DNA from: Nocardioides dokdonensis FR1436 | Lineage (GTDB): Bacteria; Actinomycetota; Actinomycetes; Propionibacteriales; Nocardioidaceae | Direction of reading: 5' to 3' | DNA: 64,000 nucleotides | NCBI RefSeq assembly: GCF_001653335.1 | Contig: NZ_CP015079.1 | Coordinates: 3,224,001-3,288,000, forward strand | Shown: one piece after another, positions 45,022-54,236 of the stretch | Layout: every line of letters begins with the position of its first letter | Numbering within the stretch: the first letter of the stretch is position 1 | Notes under the pieces: generated by a model | Told to the model about the DNA's origin: nothing | The model's database searches: none | The model's input: only the letters and a program-made list of their open reading frames with translations | Position numbers and translations under genes: made by a program

Positions 45022-46119
45022 TTTCCGAGGTAACGGCTTGGCCGTCCAATGCAGATGGTCGTAGTGGCCGCCGGTGACGCTGTTGGGGTCGTGCATCCCG
45101 CCGCCGTCGTACTTCCTCCAGCCTTCGTCGGCGCGAGCGACTGACCAGATCCGGCCCTGCCAGATGACGTACTCAACGCCCAGGGTTCTCGCGTTGTCCT
45201 TCACCCAGTTGGTGACCTGCCAGCCATAGTCGAGGGCGTGACCAGTCGCGGCTGTGCCAAGGGCGTTGCCGAAGGTGCCGTCGCAAGCACGGCCGAGCGA
45301 GTGCTCCGAAGGCTGGCCTGGCCGTGGTGACCAGCAGGCCCACGAACTCTCCGGGAAGTTGGCCCGGATCTGGGCGAGGATGTGGGCGGTTCGCTCGGTG
45401 ATCTCGCCGTCGGTCGTCGGGTCGTCGACGAGGTTTCCCGCGTCGTCGCCGTTGAACGACGATGCCTGGCCACCAGAGGCTGCACATCCCGCGGAGGCAG
45501 GGTCGGTGCCGGCTTCGATGTCGACCGCTCCGTGGCTCGCGAGCCACGGCTCCGGGTCGATTGGTGCGCCGTCCGTGCCGCCGGGCCTAACCTCGAAGTG
45601 GAGATGCGGACCGGTCAAGTAGCCAGCCACGCCGACGTCGGCGATGTACTCGCCAGCCGTCACGGACTGTCCGACCTCGACGTGAATCCCATCGGCGTAC
45701 ATGTGCGCGTATCCGGTGGTGACGGTCCTGCCGCCAACGTTGTGTTCGATGAGAATCAGGTTCCCGTATCCGCTGGCAGCACCGGCGAACACAACGCGCC
45801 CGTCGGCAGCGGCGAGGATGTGCGTTCCCGTCGGTGCCGCGAGGTCAACCCCCGTGTGGAGCTTCGTCTCGCCGGTGACTGGGTGAACCCGGATACCGAA
45901 ACCACTCGTCTTGACCCACGTGCCGGCCGGCAACGGCATGACCACGTGGGAGGTCGCTGGGATCAGGGCAGGCGTGTTTCTGACGTTGCCGAAAGCACTG
46001 CTCGTCGTCGGCAGGCAGGAGGCCTGGGCGGCGGGATTGAGCAGGGCACCGAGTGCGAGAAGGAAGGCGGCTGGACCGAGGGTGAACGCCAGTACGCCGC
46101 TGAGGACTGCCTTGCGCAT
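44974..46119 (-). CDS. secreted M23 peptidase with C-terminal ARB_07466-like domain
   Basis: A T4SS-associated cell wall hydrolase. An N-terminal signal or membrane anchor (about 5-33) is followed by a LytM/M23 domain with HTGVD and GPHLHFEV zinc ligands, and a second domain (about 245-365) with HSLGRACDGTFG and GGHYDHLHW resembling ARB_07466-type modules. It would open peptidoglycan for the transfer channel. The last 20 or so codons fall in the repeat-rich transposon end, so the natural C-terminus was probably replaced. Confidence 0.87.
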   Translation of the reverse strand: MRKAVLSGVLAFTLGPAAFLLALGALLNPAAQASCLPTTSSAFGNVRNTPALIPATSHVVMPLPAGTWVKTSGFGIRVHPVTGETKLHTGVDLAAPTGTHILAAADGRVVFAGAASGYGNLILIEHNVGGRTVTTGYAHMYADGIHVEVGQSVTAGEYIADVGVAGYLTGPHLHFEVRPGGTDGAPIDPEPWLASHGAVDIEAGTDPASAGCAASGGQASSFNGDDAGNLVDDPTTDGEITERTAHILAQIRANFPESSWACWSPRPGQPSEHSLGRACDGTFGNALGTAATGHALDYGWQVTNWVKDNARTLGVEYVIWQGRIWSVARADEGWRKYDGGGMHDPNSVTGGHYDHLHWTAKPLPRKLHLTEDSYGRCKRER

Positions 46120-46125
46120 CCGCGG

Positions 46126-46788
46126 TCATTCCAGCGGATCGTCGAGCCTGGACAGGCGCAGTAGGTGGCACTTTGGATACGTCGGCGCGCAGACGATGAA
46201 CACGGTGAACGCGACCTCGTGCTGGCTTGCGACGTCCTCGCCTTCCCAGACACCCTCTCGGTGGCGCGTCCCTCTGATCGTGAAGGCGGTGGTGCCTGGC
46301 AGAAGTTCGTCGCCTGCCTGCGCTTCGGCAGTCGCCCACAGGTCCGGAACCGTCGCCGACACCACCTCGATCCACTGTCGGGTCTCGTACTTCCGCAGCT
46401 CGATCCAGATTTGGTCGGTCGGGAGGTAGTTCGCGATGTCGGCGACCAGTCCCGCAGACGATTCGCCGGTCGGATCTGCCACTGAAACCAGTTGCTCGGT
46501 CACCGACTTTGGGGTGCTCGTAGTCCGCGTGTCCCAAGCGAACAATGCCGTCGCGACTTGTCGCGCGAAGGCCTCCGGTTTAGCCGCGTCCAGCGACGGA
46601 GGCGAGGTCGGGGTAGCGATCGGTTCTGACGAAGGAGGCTTGGCCGTTGTACCTGCCGCCGATGACGGGTCGCGGTTCGCGAACACCGCGTAGCTGACGA
46701 CGGCGACCAGGAGGACCAGAACTCCGGCAGCGACTATGAGGAGTTGGCGCCACCGAGTGCCGGTCGTGTCGGGCAGTTGGATCCGCAT
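46126..46788 (-). CDS. single-pass membrane protein, possible VirB8/TcpC-like T4SS component
   Basis: The 220-aa protein has a short cytosolic N-terminus, one membrane helix (about 16-37), a Ser/Pro/Thr-rich linker and an extracellular alpha/beta domain (about 70-215). That topology and its place between M23 and ParB genes fit a VirB8/TcpC-like assembly factor, but no specific motif proves it. Located 6 nt upstream of the M23 gene. Confidence 0.65.
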   Translation of the reverse strand: MRIQLPDTTGTRWRQLLIVAAGVLVLLVAVVSYAVFANRDPSSAAGTTAKPPSSEPIATPTSPPSLDAAKPEAFARQVATALFAWDTRTTSTPKSVTEQLVSVADPTGESSAGLVADIANYLPTDQIWIELRKYETRQWIEVVSATVPDLWATAEAQAGDELLPGTTAFTIRGTRHREGVWEGEDVASQHEVAFTVFIVCAPTYPKCHLLRLSRLDDPLE

Positions 46789-46817
46789 TCGTCGTCCTCT
46801 CGTTCTCGGGTGACCAG

Positions 46818-47804
46818 TCAGGCCGGCGCGAGTGCGCGCTCTGCTTCGACCGTTCGTGCAAAGGTCGTCGTCTCTTCCAGGACCTGGTTGAACGTCGCCC
46901 AGTCCTCGGCAGACAGCTCTGTGGCGACTTGGTGGACGTCGTAGTGCTTGGACCAGCCGTCCATTTCTCGCCAGACCATCGCGAACGACTTCACGGACCG
47001 CTTGGCGTTCGCTGCAGCAGCAGCTCGCCTCGCCCGGTTCTCGCGCATCCGTCGCAGACGGTCGGCGTCGTCGCGGGCGCGCTTCGCGTCGGCCTCTGCG
47101 TCGACATCCACGTCAGGGGAATCCATGCGCCGTTCGGCGGCTTCGACCACAGCTCGAACGCGCTGATAGCCAGGATCGACAGGACCGCCGTTGCGAATCC
47201 GCTCGAGCTCATCGGCGGCCACCTGACGTACCCCAGCGGATAGGTCCCGGTCAGCCGCCACGCGTTCCATCGCGAGGATCTGGTTCAGTCGCGTGTACGA
47301 AGCGGAGCCGGTGACCATCTCGGCAGCCCGTCGTCGCCCGTCGCCATGACCCCGGGGGCACGGTGCCGCCGAATCGGCGGCACCGTCCTGCGTGTCACCG
47401 TCACCGCGGGGGCCGTTGAACTGAGTGGCCTCCTGCCGACGCGCTGCGTCCTCTTCGAGAAGGGCCACCATCTCCTTGTAGAGCTGCGCCGCTTCGTACG
47501 TCGTCAGCGGCTTGTGGGTCAGGTTGTCGTCGCGCTCGGCGAGCAAGAGAGTCAGCTCGTCGCTGAGCCCCGACCGCACCCAGACGCGGACATTGCTCCA
47601 TCCGAGCTGTCGGGCTGCTTCGAGCCGGCGGAACCCGCAGATCAGGAAGCCGTCAGTCGTGATCGTGATCGGCTGGAGGAGGCCGAAGCGTTCGAGAGAC
47701 TTCTTCAATTGATCGAGGTCGCCGGGATCGCGCCGGTGGCGCGCGCCAACTTGAATGGACTCGATGCTTCGCTGGAGCTCGGCGCGACCGCGTGACTCAG
47801 ACAT
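46818..47804 (-). CDS. ParB N-terminal domain protein of the element
   Basis: ParB/RepB-like nuclease domain at the N-terminus: HRRDPGDLDQLKKSLERFGLLQPITI and the nucleotide-binding GFRRLEAARQLGW (about 61-73), followed by a helical region (TYEAAQLYKEMVALLEE) and a charged coiled-coil-like stretch. 328 aa. The ATG at 47804 lies inside the end of the previous gene. No ParA gene is adjacent, so it may act in replication, maintenance or transcription control of the element rather than classical partition. Confidence 0.8.
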   Translation of the reverse strand: MSESRGRAELQRSIESIQVGARHRRDPGDLDQLKKSLERFGLLQPITITTDGFLICGFRRLEAARQLGWSNVRVWVRSGLSDELTLLLAERDDNLTHKPLTTYEAAQLYKEMVALLEEDAARRQEATQFNGPRGDGDTQDGAADSAAPCPRGHGDGRRRAAEMVTGSASYTRLNQILAMERVAADRDLSAGVRQVAADELERIRNGGPVDPGYQRVRAVVEAAERRMDSPDVDVDAEADAKRARDDADRLRRMRENRARRAAAAANAKRSVKSFAMVWREMDGWSKHYDVHQVATELSAEDWATFNQVLEETTTFARTVEAERALAPA

Positions 47805-48654
47805 GCGCCCGCTCCGTTGGGACGGGGGCTGCGTTCGCGATGGCGTCGGCGATGCCAGTGAGGTGGAACAGTTCGTCGTAGCGTTCACCGGTCAGGAGGC
47901 GCTTGAGAATACCCCTCCCGGCGGCCGTGTGTTCGAGACTCGGCTGATCGTGTCCGAGTACGGCATGGAGGACCGCGATCCACGAGTCCTGATCGATATC
48001 CAAGTGGCATCGGATCGACGGGTCGCGGCGCAGCGACTCGAAGGTGCTCCGCTTGTTGCCGGTTCGGATCAAGCGCGCGGCGATGCATTCCAAGGCCATC
48101 TGGGCCGCCGCTCGCGACCATCCCGAATCCACGAAGAACTCGACCGCAGTCTCGAGCGCGACCCAGGCGTTCGTCGGCTCGGCGTCTGGTTCCTCGCTGT
48201 CGGGATCGACCGCCAGCGGGTCTTCCACGTCCGACAGGTCGTCGAGTGACCAGAACGAGGGATGGAAGTCCGCGAGGTTCGTCTCGTGGTCGCTGATGCG
48301 GTCGGCGTCGTGGAAGTCAGTGACGTCGTCGGTGCGGACCTGGTCAGTGCCGCAGAGCAGTCCTTGTGCGCGCTCCTCGTAGAACATCTGAAGCGCCACG
48401 GCGTGCGTGATTACTGCCCAGGGGTCGTCGGCAATGCGAGCCGCGCGAGTGCGCATGACGTCCCACGCAGCGGCCGCGGCCTCGGCCGGATCGCGATGGT
48501 GCTTTGCTGCGAGACTGGCGTACTTCCGGGTGGTCAGGGCCATCAGTTCGGCGACGTCGGGGTCGTGCTCCCATGGGCGGTCGCCTCCGTAGTGAACGTC
48601 GACGAGGAGCAAGCGCAGGCGCTCGGGGTCGTCGAACGGGTGGATGTCGCTCAT
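47797..48654 (-). CDS. element protein of unknown function (285 aa)
   Basis: No family recognised. Acidic, mostly helical, soluble; the first 110 residues (AALEAAAAAWDVMRTRAARIADDPWAVITHAVA-like helices) resemble a DNA-binding domain only loosely, and residues about 165-215 contain ALECIAARLI. The ATG overlaps the preceding stop (ATGA). Operon with ParB and primase suggests a role in replication control. Confidence 0.72.
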   Translation of the reverse strand: MSDIHPFDDPERLRLLLVDVHYGGDRPWEHDPDVAELMALTTRKYASLAAKHHRDPAEAAAAAWDVMRTRAARIADDPWAVITHAVALQMFYEERAQGLLCGTDQVRTDDVTDFHDADRISDHETNLADFHPSFWSLDDLSDVEDPLAVDPDSEEPDAEPTNAWVALETAVEFFVDSGWSRAAAQMALECIAARLIRTGNKRSTFESLRRDPSIRCHLDIDQDSWIAVLHAVLGHDQPSLEHTAAGRGILKRLLTGERYDELFHLTGIADAIANAAPVPTERAHV

Positions 48655-49004
48655 AGTTCGACTCCTCGATCTGTGGTGGGTGTGCTCGGCAGCGGGCGCG
48701 CGATCGCGCGTCGCGTGACTCGGGCGGCGGAGCGTGGCGCACGCTGGGCTCGACGGTTCAGTTCGGCCTGCAGGTCGATGCCGCGACGGATGAACTTTGA
48801 GCCGACAGCCGTCGGAACGTCACTCGGACGGACCCAAGCGACGGACGAGGAGACAGGGTCCTGTGCGGCCGTGCTGCCGGGCGTTCGAACCGAGGGATCC
48901 GCATGCTTGGCGAGCGCACTGAGTTCGTGGTCGACCTGTTCTCGAGGTGGCTCGGGGGCGTACAGGGACCGGTCGAGGTGGCGCTCGTACGGGTCGGTGT
49001 TCAC
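48651..49004 (-). CDS. small basic element protein (117 aa)
   Basis: No family recognised. A low-complexity middle (SALAKHADPSVRTPGSTAAQDP) precedes a conserved-looking block, WVRPSDVPTAVGSKFIRRGIDLQAELNRRAQ, and an Arg-rich end. The GTG at 49004 overlaps the primase stop (GTGA), and its own stop overlaps the next start, so it is certainly part of this operon. Confidence 0.65.
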   Translation of the reverse strand: MNTDPYERHLDRSLYAPEPPREQVDHELSALAKHADPSVRTPGSTAAQDPVSSSVAWVRPSDVPTAVGSKFIRRGIDLQAELNRRAQRAPRSAARVTRRAIARPLPSTPTTDRGVEL

Positions 49005-49906
49005 AACGTCACCGCCTCAACCGCTCGGGTAGGGCCCGCTAGGTTCGCCGGCCCGAGTCTCGTCGCGATCCGGTACGCCGAACGGATGGTCGCGGCGGCC
49101 TCCCGATCGGACAGTCCGGCCTGCTGTGCGGCCACGCCCAGAACGCCAGCCGCCGTCTGGAACGGATAGTTGGACTCGGCCATGCGGCACGCTGCCCAGA
49201 ACAGGCCGCCGTTGCGATCGCCCTCTGGGCGGCTCGCGACCCAGTCCGCGAGCTTTTCCGGACGGGCACTCGCGCTGGGAAGGTCAGGTGGCGGGGCGTG
49301 TCGTCGAGGTGGATCGAGGAAGTTCCGCAGCGCTGTGCCATCGATGGAGCGAGGCTGATGGGAGGCGAGAGCGACCAGTCCGTACCCGCGCTCGCTGCCG
49401 TCGGCTACGACAACTCGCGAGGGCGGGGCGATGACGTACCCACCGTCTCCTCGGAAATCGAGGTGATGCCCAGGCAGTTGCCATGATCGGTGCTCCTGGC
49501 CGTGCCAACGCAGGAAGTAGGCGTGGAGGCCGCCCGACGGCGTTCTGACCTGCCACGCCCAGTCAGAGACGAGGCCGGCGTGTTGTGCCTTCTCGAAGGC
49601 GGCGAAGCCCGAGCCGCCAGAGTGGACGTCGACGTCTACGACATCGACGCCGGACGCAGCGCCGGTGGGGATCCCGAGGTTTGCCGTCGGCCACGCCGAC
49701 CACCATCGGGACACGGTGCCCGGTTCGGCGGTGGCGTCGTGGAATCCGTGAGTCGTCAGGGGACGCTTCTCGCCCGGTGCGCAAGGAAATACCGGGATGC
49801 CGTGAGCAGCGAGTTCAAGCGCTGCCGACGCCAGCGACGCGTCCGGCGCGGCGAGGTCGCGGACGAGCTGAGGCGACCAGCGCGTGGTGTCGGTTGAGTG
49901 GTCCAT
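49001..49906 (-). CDS. bifunctional DNA primase/polymerase (Prim-Pol)
   Basis: A 301-aa Prim-Pol-domain protein that would prime or copy element DNA after transfer. VFPCAPGEKRPLT at the start, the catalytic DVVDVDVHSGG (about 85-95) and TPSGGLHAYF are the family blocks; a helical C-terminus follows. The ATG at 49906 was chosen; a GTG three codons upstream is the alternative. First gene of the - strand operon leading to ParB and the M23 peptidase. Confidence 0.88.
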   Translation of the reverse strand: MDHSTDTTRWSPQLVRDLAAPDASLASAALELAAHGIPVFPCAPGEKRPLTTHGFHDATAEPGTVSRWWSAWPTANLGIPTGAASGVDVVDVDVHSGGSGFAAFEKAQHAGLVSDWAWQVRTPSGGLHAYFLRWHGQEHRSWQLPGHHLDFRGDGGYVIAPPSRVVVADGSERGYGLVALASHQPRSIDGTALRNFLDPPRRHAPPPDLPSASARPEKLADWVASRPEGDRNGGLFWAACRMAESNYPFQTAAGVLGVAAQQAGLSDREAAATIRSAYRIATRLGPANLAGPTRAVEAVTL

Positions 49907-50222
49907 GCCGTCCACGTTGCGCGCAGGGGGGCACCAATTATCGCCCGTCCTGAGGGCGCCCGTCCCAGGGACGGGCGCCCTCGTCAGGATGCGTTTGCGC
50001 AGGTCAGGAGGGGGCCCGTCCTAAAGTTGAAAAATCTTTCGTCAGGTTGTGATGGGGCGCCCGTTAACGGGGATGCAGCGACGGTTGACGGGCCGCAATC
50101 AACGTCACAACACGGCGAACCGAGCCAATTCGTCGGATGGCCCGGCTACCGTTGGGGCTGGAACTTGAGCTACATGGACCTCCCGACCGGGGGACGGCCG
50201 GCGCACTGAGGAGGTCATGGGG
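49907..50222. promoter_or_regulatory. divergent control region with GC-rich palindromes
   Basis: This 316-bp gap between the primase operon (-) and the gene at 50223 (+) contains a 29-nt palindrome (49953-49981, AGGGCGCCCGTCCC around a single A) and a 12-nt palindrome CCCGTTAACGGG (50060-50071). Promoters for both directions should lie here. The same 13-mer recurs as an inverted pair in the relaxase gene. Confidence 0.6.
49953..49981. repeat. 29-nt palindrome built of two GGGACGGGCGCCC motifs
   Basis: Arms AGGGCGCCCGTCCC and GGGACGGGCGCCCT are perfectly complementary around a central A. Exact 13-mer copies occur again at 63312-63324 and, inverted, at 63356-63368. Confidence 0.85.
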
Positions 50223-51046
50223 ATGCCAGAGATAAAGGGCACGTTCCAGTGGGATGACGACGACCTCACCCCCGGCCAACCAAGGACGGCGGGCTCAACC
50301 ACAACCTCTACGGCGGCGAGGGCAAGGGCACGAAGGGCCAGGCGCACTTCATTCCCGACGAGGACCAAGACGAGCCCGAGCCGCAGGTCGTCTATATCAA
50401 CGACTACGCAGAACCGCCTGCACTTACCTGGGGACAACAGCTCGTTGCCGACGTGGCGCGCATCCTCATCGAGGGCGGCGTCGAGATCGCGAAGCCGATC
50501 GTCGCCAACTGGTGGACTGTCACCGCAGTTCCGGCGATGAAGTCCAGGTGGGAAGGCCTCCAGGCCTCGCGTACGCGGCGCAAAGCAATCAAGGCCAAGG
50601 AGGCCACCGCTGTCCTCGTTGCAGAGATCGTCGACGCTGATGCGCTGACGCAGGAAGTGGTCACGGCTGAAGGTGAAAACCTCACCATGACAAGCGAGCA
50701 ATACGAGCAACTCGTCCACGCGTTGGCTGCCGCCGACGAGGTTCGTGCGATGCTCCGGGACGCCATCGAGCACGCAGATATCGTTGATGGAGAACCGACC
50801 GCGCTCGCGCAACTTCAGGAGCTTCGGGCGCTGCCTTCCGATGAGCGCGCGAAGCGCATTGGTGACTACTTCATCGCGAACCCAACCATTCTCGAAGACC
50901 TCGGTCGAAGCCTGATGGAGCACCGGCCCCTACAGCTCGTCCATCCGGCTGAGAGGCGCGACGCGGCGCTTCTCAGCCCGACGGTTGTGCATTCCGCTCG
51001 GAATGGAGACCAGTCGCGGGAAGATGAGGAGCACCCAATGGCGTGA
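50223..51046 (+). pseudogene. element protein of unknown function, apparent frameshift near 50275
   Basis: The ATG at 50223 (GGAGG 8 nt upstream) starts a plausible protein, MPEIKGTFQWDDDDLTPG. About 50 nt later the protein-like sequence continues in another frame (KDGGLNHNLYGGEGKGTKGQAHFIPDE...VVYINDYAEPPALTWGQQLV) and reads through to 51046. A missing base near 50277 would join the two. The C-terminal part is helical with DADALTQEVVTAEGENLTMTSEQYEQL. If translation instead begins at the GTG at 50453, an intact 197-aa protein results. Function unknown. Confidence 0.55.
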
Positions 51047-51134
51047 GGCAGGCCGTGATCCTCAGCCGTTGAAGAGAGGGAGCATTGAAGTCGGGGCGTG
51101 TGGGCGGCTGAAGACTTCATCTCTCGAAATCGGG

Positions 51135-54100
51135 CTAGGACGCCGGTCGTCTCGGCGACTTCGGCGTCGGCGAGATCCTGCGCTGTCCCCAGCCGTTGTT
51201 CTTCACGATCTCCTTGGTGCGCGTGGGCAGATCGACAGGAGGTTCGTAGTCGTCGCGCCGATCGAAGATGTCCTCGCGCAGCGTCTCTTCGGCCGCACCA
51301 ACATGACCCTGGGCTTCCAGCACCTTGGCGAGATCCAGCCGACTGACTTCGTCGTACGGCGCGGCCGTGCATGCGATCTCCGCTGACTCCCGGGCGAGGC
51401 TGAGATCATTGCGCTGGAGCGCGTCGAGAACAACAATGTGTGCGGTGTCGACGATTGCGCACGGGATCAGGTCCTGCAGGCGCTCCCCGTCGAGCAGCCA
51501 GCTCCAGCCCTGGTCGCGCAACTGATCGAACGGCTTGCCGCTGACGAGGTGCAGCGCCTGGACGAGATCGGCGATCCCGTCTGCGCCGCGGGCTTGCCCC
51601 CGCGCACGAAGGCGCCGGAAGAGGTCGACATCGACGAGCAGGTCGTCGACCTGATAGCCGTGCCATTCCGTCTCCGGGTGGTCGCCTTGCTTCGGGATGT
51701 GCCACTCGCCGGTGCGCGGATCCTTCCCGAGCCACTCGCGCAGGTGGCCTACGTCCGTTCGGGCGCGAGGTTGGCCGATGTGGAACGCCTCGGCGATCGT
51801 TCGTGACATCACACCCTCGGGGTGGAGAGCCACGAAGGCGAGCAGTTCTGAGTAGTACGGCCGGCGCTTGACGATCTGCTCGACCAGCTTGCCGTGGGCC
51901 GCGACCCGAACCGGGCCGAGGAGCGTGAGCCGGGGAAGCCGTGAGTCATCGTCGAACCATGCCGCGACGTCCTCGTCCAGCGTTGGGTCGAGGTCAGCGA
52001 GAGCCTCAGCAGCTTCATCGATAGCGTTGGGCGCAAGCTCGTTGATGTCGTCCTCCGTCGCCGCCGCTACGTCCACGTAGGCATCGGTTGGCTCTGGGAG
52101 CAGTGACGTGGAGCCGGTCGCGCCGACGAGGCGCGGACGTGTGAACTCGGTGCGCAGTGCTCCGGCCTGATCGGTGACCGACCGCCAGCCATCGGCGGCT
52201 TGCGCGAAGTTCGGGATGTCGGTGGTCGGCGTCACTCGCGTGACGTCGACGATGGCGGCGCAGAGCGTTGCTTCCTCGGCCGTCAGCCCAGCAGCGGCAA
52301 CGTCGATCCCGATGGTCGGCGTCGTGAGGCGTCCCGCCGGGGTGAACTCGAAGACAGCTGTATCCTCCGGCGGCGCTGCGGCCACGGTGACGACTGCAAC
52401 CCCGAATCGCCCTATCGACTGTGCCCGGGCGTCATCGATGACAGCGGCCAGGTCGACGTTGGTGGCGATGACCACCTGCCACGGATCGGGCTCGTCGCCC
52501 TGCCGTCGGCTCGCAGTCTGGATCTCGGCCGTCACCGAGCGGACGGCAGCGTCGTCGGTGTCGTGAGTACGCAGCCGCAACGTGTCCAGGTCGCCTAGTT
52601 CCTCGCCGATGCCGAAGGTATCGGTCTGCACGAGTACCGACCATGGGTTCAGGGCCAACTCGGCGGCAGCATGCCGCGCGAACGCTAGCGCATGATCGCC
52701 GTCGCCAGTCAGAGCGATTGAGCCCAGCGGCTCGAGGTTCACCAACCACAAGACTCCGCCGTCGTCACGACCGACGCTGACGAGCATGGGGTACGGAGAC
52801 AGCACGTCGTCGTCCACGACAACTGTGCGGAGCTCGACCTGCCAGCGCTGCTCCTCGCCCTTCCACGGAGCCGATAGCTCCACGCGTTCGGCGAAGTGGA
52901 ACGTCGCGACCCCCCGAGATAGCGAGACGGATGTCAGGGCCGGGAGTGGCGTGTCCATGTCGCGCGACTGAGCAGCGATGTTGTTGAGCGCGGCGTCGAG
53001 CCCTTCGATGTCGTAGGCCGATCGGTCGCCGTAAGCAGTCGCGGTTTTGTCGACCTTGATCAGCTCGGGCGGATTGGGGGCAAGGGTCTGACCCGGCCGG
53101 CGGTAACGGAGTTGGGTGCGGCGATGGGCGCGCACCGCCAGGAGAACGGCACCGGCGAGGAGCCCGCCACCGGCCACTCCCGGCAGCAGCCAGGCGGGCG
53201 GGCCCTCTGCCGCCGGGTCGTCCGCATTGCCCACGGGTGTGGCCAGCTCGGCGGCGGGTTGTGTCGGCTCAGCCTGAGGTGTCGGGACTTCAACCTCGGG
53301 CTGCTCAGCAAGCGGCGGCTCTGTGGTTGGAGGCGGCGCGACCGTGGCCTCATCGTCATGAGGCTGAGCCGGGTCGGCCGTTTGCGGAATCGTCAGCTCC
53401 CAGCCGGGGCGAATCAGGTCGGGATCCTCCAAATGCGCGCCGTCGGGCTGCGCGGTAGCGCGCGATGCCTCGAAGATCTCCGGATACCGAGCGCCGTCGC
53501 CGAGCTCCTGCTCAGCGATCTCCGACAGGGTGTCGCCGGGCTGAACCACGACGGTCTCGGATTCCCTCGACTCGACGATGGGCACGCGAAGGACAGTTCC
53601 TGGCGTGATGAAGTCGGGGCGCCCGTTGAGGACGTCTCTGTTGAGGTCGACGAGTTCGGTGAAGCGAGCGCCGTCCCCGAACAGCCGCTCGGCGATCCGC
53701 CACAGACTGTCGCCCCGGGCGACCGTGTACGGGCGTGTCTGGGGGTTCTCCGAGTTCAAGTTCGTTTCGTCAGACGCGGGCGGGGCTGACGCTGCCGGGA
53801 CCGCGTCGGCCCCCATCCAATTAGGCGACTCAGGCGCCACAGCGGCGACGGCGTGCGCAGGCGGACTAGGCAGAGCGGCCACGATGGTCGGACCGGCCAC
53901 GAAGAGCAGGGCGGCAGCGCCGACCAGCTGGGCTGCGAACTGTTGGGGCATCGCGAGTCCGGGGAGCGCTGGCACCGGTACACGGCGTACCTCCGAGACG
54001 GCTGCCAACAGGACCGGTCCCGTCACAACCGCCCAGGCGCCCCAGCCCACGGTGGCGAAGGCGGCAAACGCGAGACTGCCGTCATCTGGTCGGGCGAGCA

Positions 54101-54236
54101 TTCGCCGGAGCTCGCCGGGATCGGGATCCCACGGTGCGAAGCCGATGGCGATGAGGACGGCCGGGAACGCCACGACAAGCCCGAGCAGGGCAAGGCAGGC
54201 GAACAGCCCGCGGATCCGTTGGCCGAGTGTCGTCAT
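51135..54236 (-). CDS. LysM and BTAD domain membrane protein of the Tad locus
   Basis: 1033 aa. Membrane segments at about 10-32, 58-82 and 98-122; a LysM module at about 168-218 (YTVARGDSLWRIAERLFGDG) and a second LysM-like module at about 229-290 (VVVQPGDTLSEIAEQELGDG); another membrane helix near 347-367; then a cytosolic region and, at the C-terminus (about 810-1010), a winged-helix plus bacterial transcriptional activator domain (TLLGPVRVAAHGK..., SWLLDGERLQDLI). Proteins of this design accompany actinobacterial Tad pili and could couple the cell wall state to pilus assembly; that role is inferred. It overlaps the preceding TadG-like gene by 4 nt. Confidence 0.82.
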   Translation of the reverse strand: MTTLGQRIRGLFACLALLGLVVAFPAVLIAIGFAPWDPDPGELRRMLARPDDGSLAFAAFATVGWGAWAVVTGPVLLAAVSEVRRVPVPALPGLAMPQQFAAQLVGAAALLFVAGPTIVAALPSPPAHAVAAVAPESPNWMGADAVPAASAPPASDETNLNSENPQTRPYTVARGDSLWRIAERLFGDGARFTELVDLNRDVLNGRPDFITPGTVLRVPIVESRESETVVVQPGDTLSEIAEQELGDGARYPEIFEASRATAQPDGAHLEDPDLIRPGWELTIPQTADPAQPHDDEATVAPPPTTEPPLAEQPEVEVPTPQAEPTQPAAELATPVGNADDPAAEGPPAWLLPGVAGGGLLAGAVLLAVRAHRRTQLRYRRPGQTLAPNPPELIKVDKTATAYGDRSAYDIEGLDAALNNIAAQSRDMDTPLPALTSVSLSRGVATFHFAERVELSAPWKGEEQRWQVELRTVVVDDDVLSPYPMLVSVGRDDGGVLWLVNLEPLGSIALTGDGDHALAFARHAAAELALNPWSVLVQTDTFGIGEELGDLDTLRLRTHDTDDAAVRSVTAEIQTASRRQGDEPDPWQVVIATNVDLAAVIDDARAQSIGRFGVAVVTVAAAPPEDTAVFEFTPAGRLTTPTIGIDVAAAGLTAEEATLCAAIVDVTRVTPTTDIPNFAQAADGWRSVTDQAGALRTEFTRPRLVGATGSTSLLPEPTDAYVDVAAATEDDINELAPNAIDEAAEALADLDPTLDEDVAAWFDDDSRLPRLTLLGPVRVAAHGKLVEQIVKRRPYYSELLAFVALHPEGVMSRTIAEAFHIGQPRARTDVGHLREWLGKDPRTGEWHIPKQGDHPETEWHGYQVDDLLVDVDLFRRLRARGQARGADGIADLVQALHLVSGKPFDQLRDQGWSWLLDGERLQDLIPCAIVDTAHIVVLDALQRNDLSLARESAEIACTAAPYDEVSRLDLAKVLEAQGHVGAAEETLREDIFDRRDDYEPPVDLPTRTKEIVKNNGWGQRRISPTPKSPRRPAS

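Noticed and set aside
47350-47800. 149-codon + strand frame inside the ParB-like gene
   Set aside because: It overlaps the conserved ParB motifs on the other strand and lacks a ribosome site.
53401-53760. Tandem similarity suggesting a DNA repeat in the LysM gene
   Set aside because: The similarity is between two LysM protein modules and is diverged at DNA level, not a nucleotide repeat.
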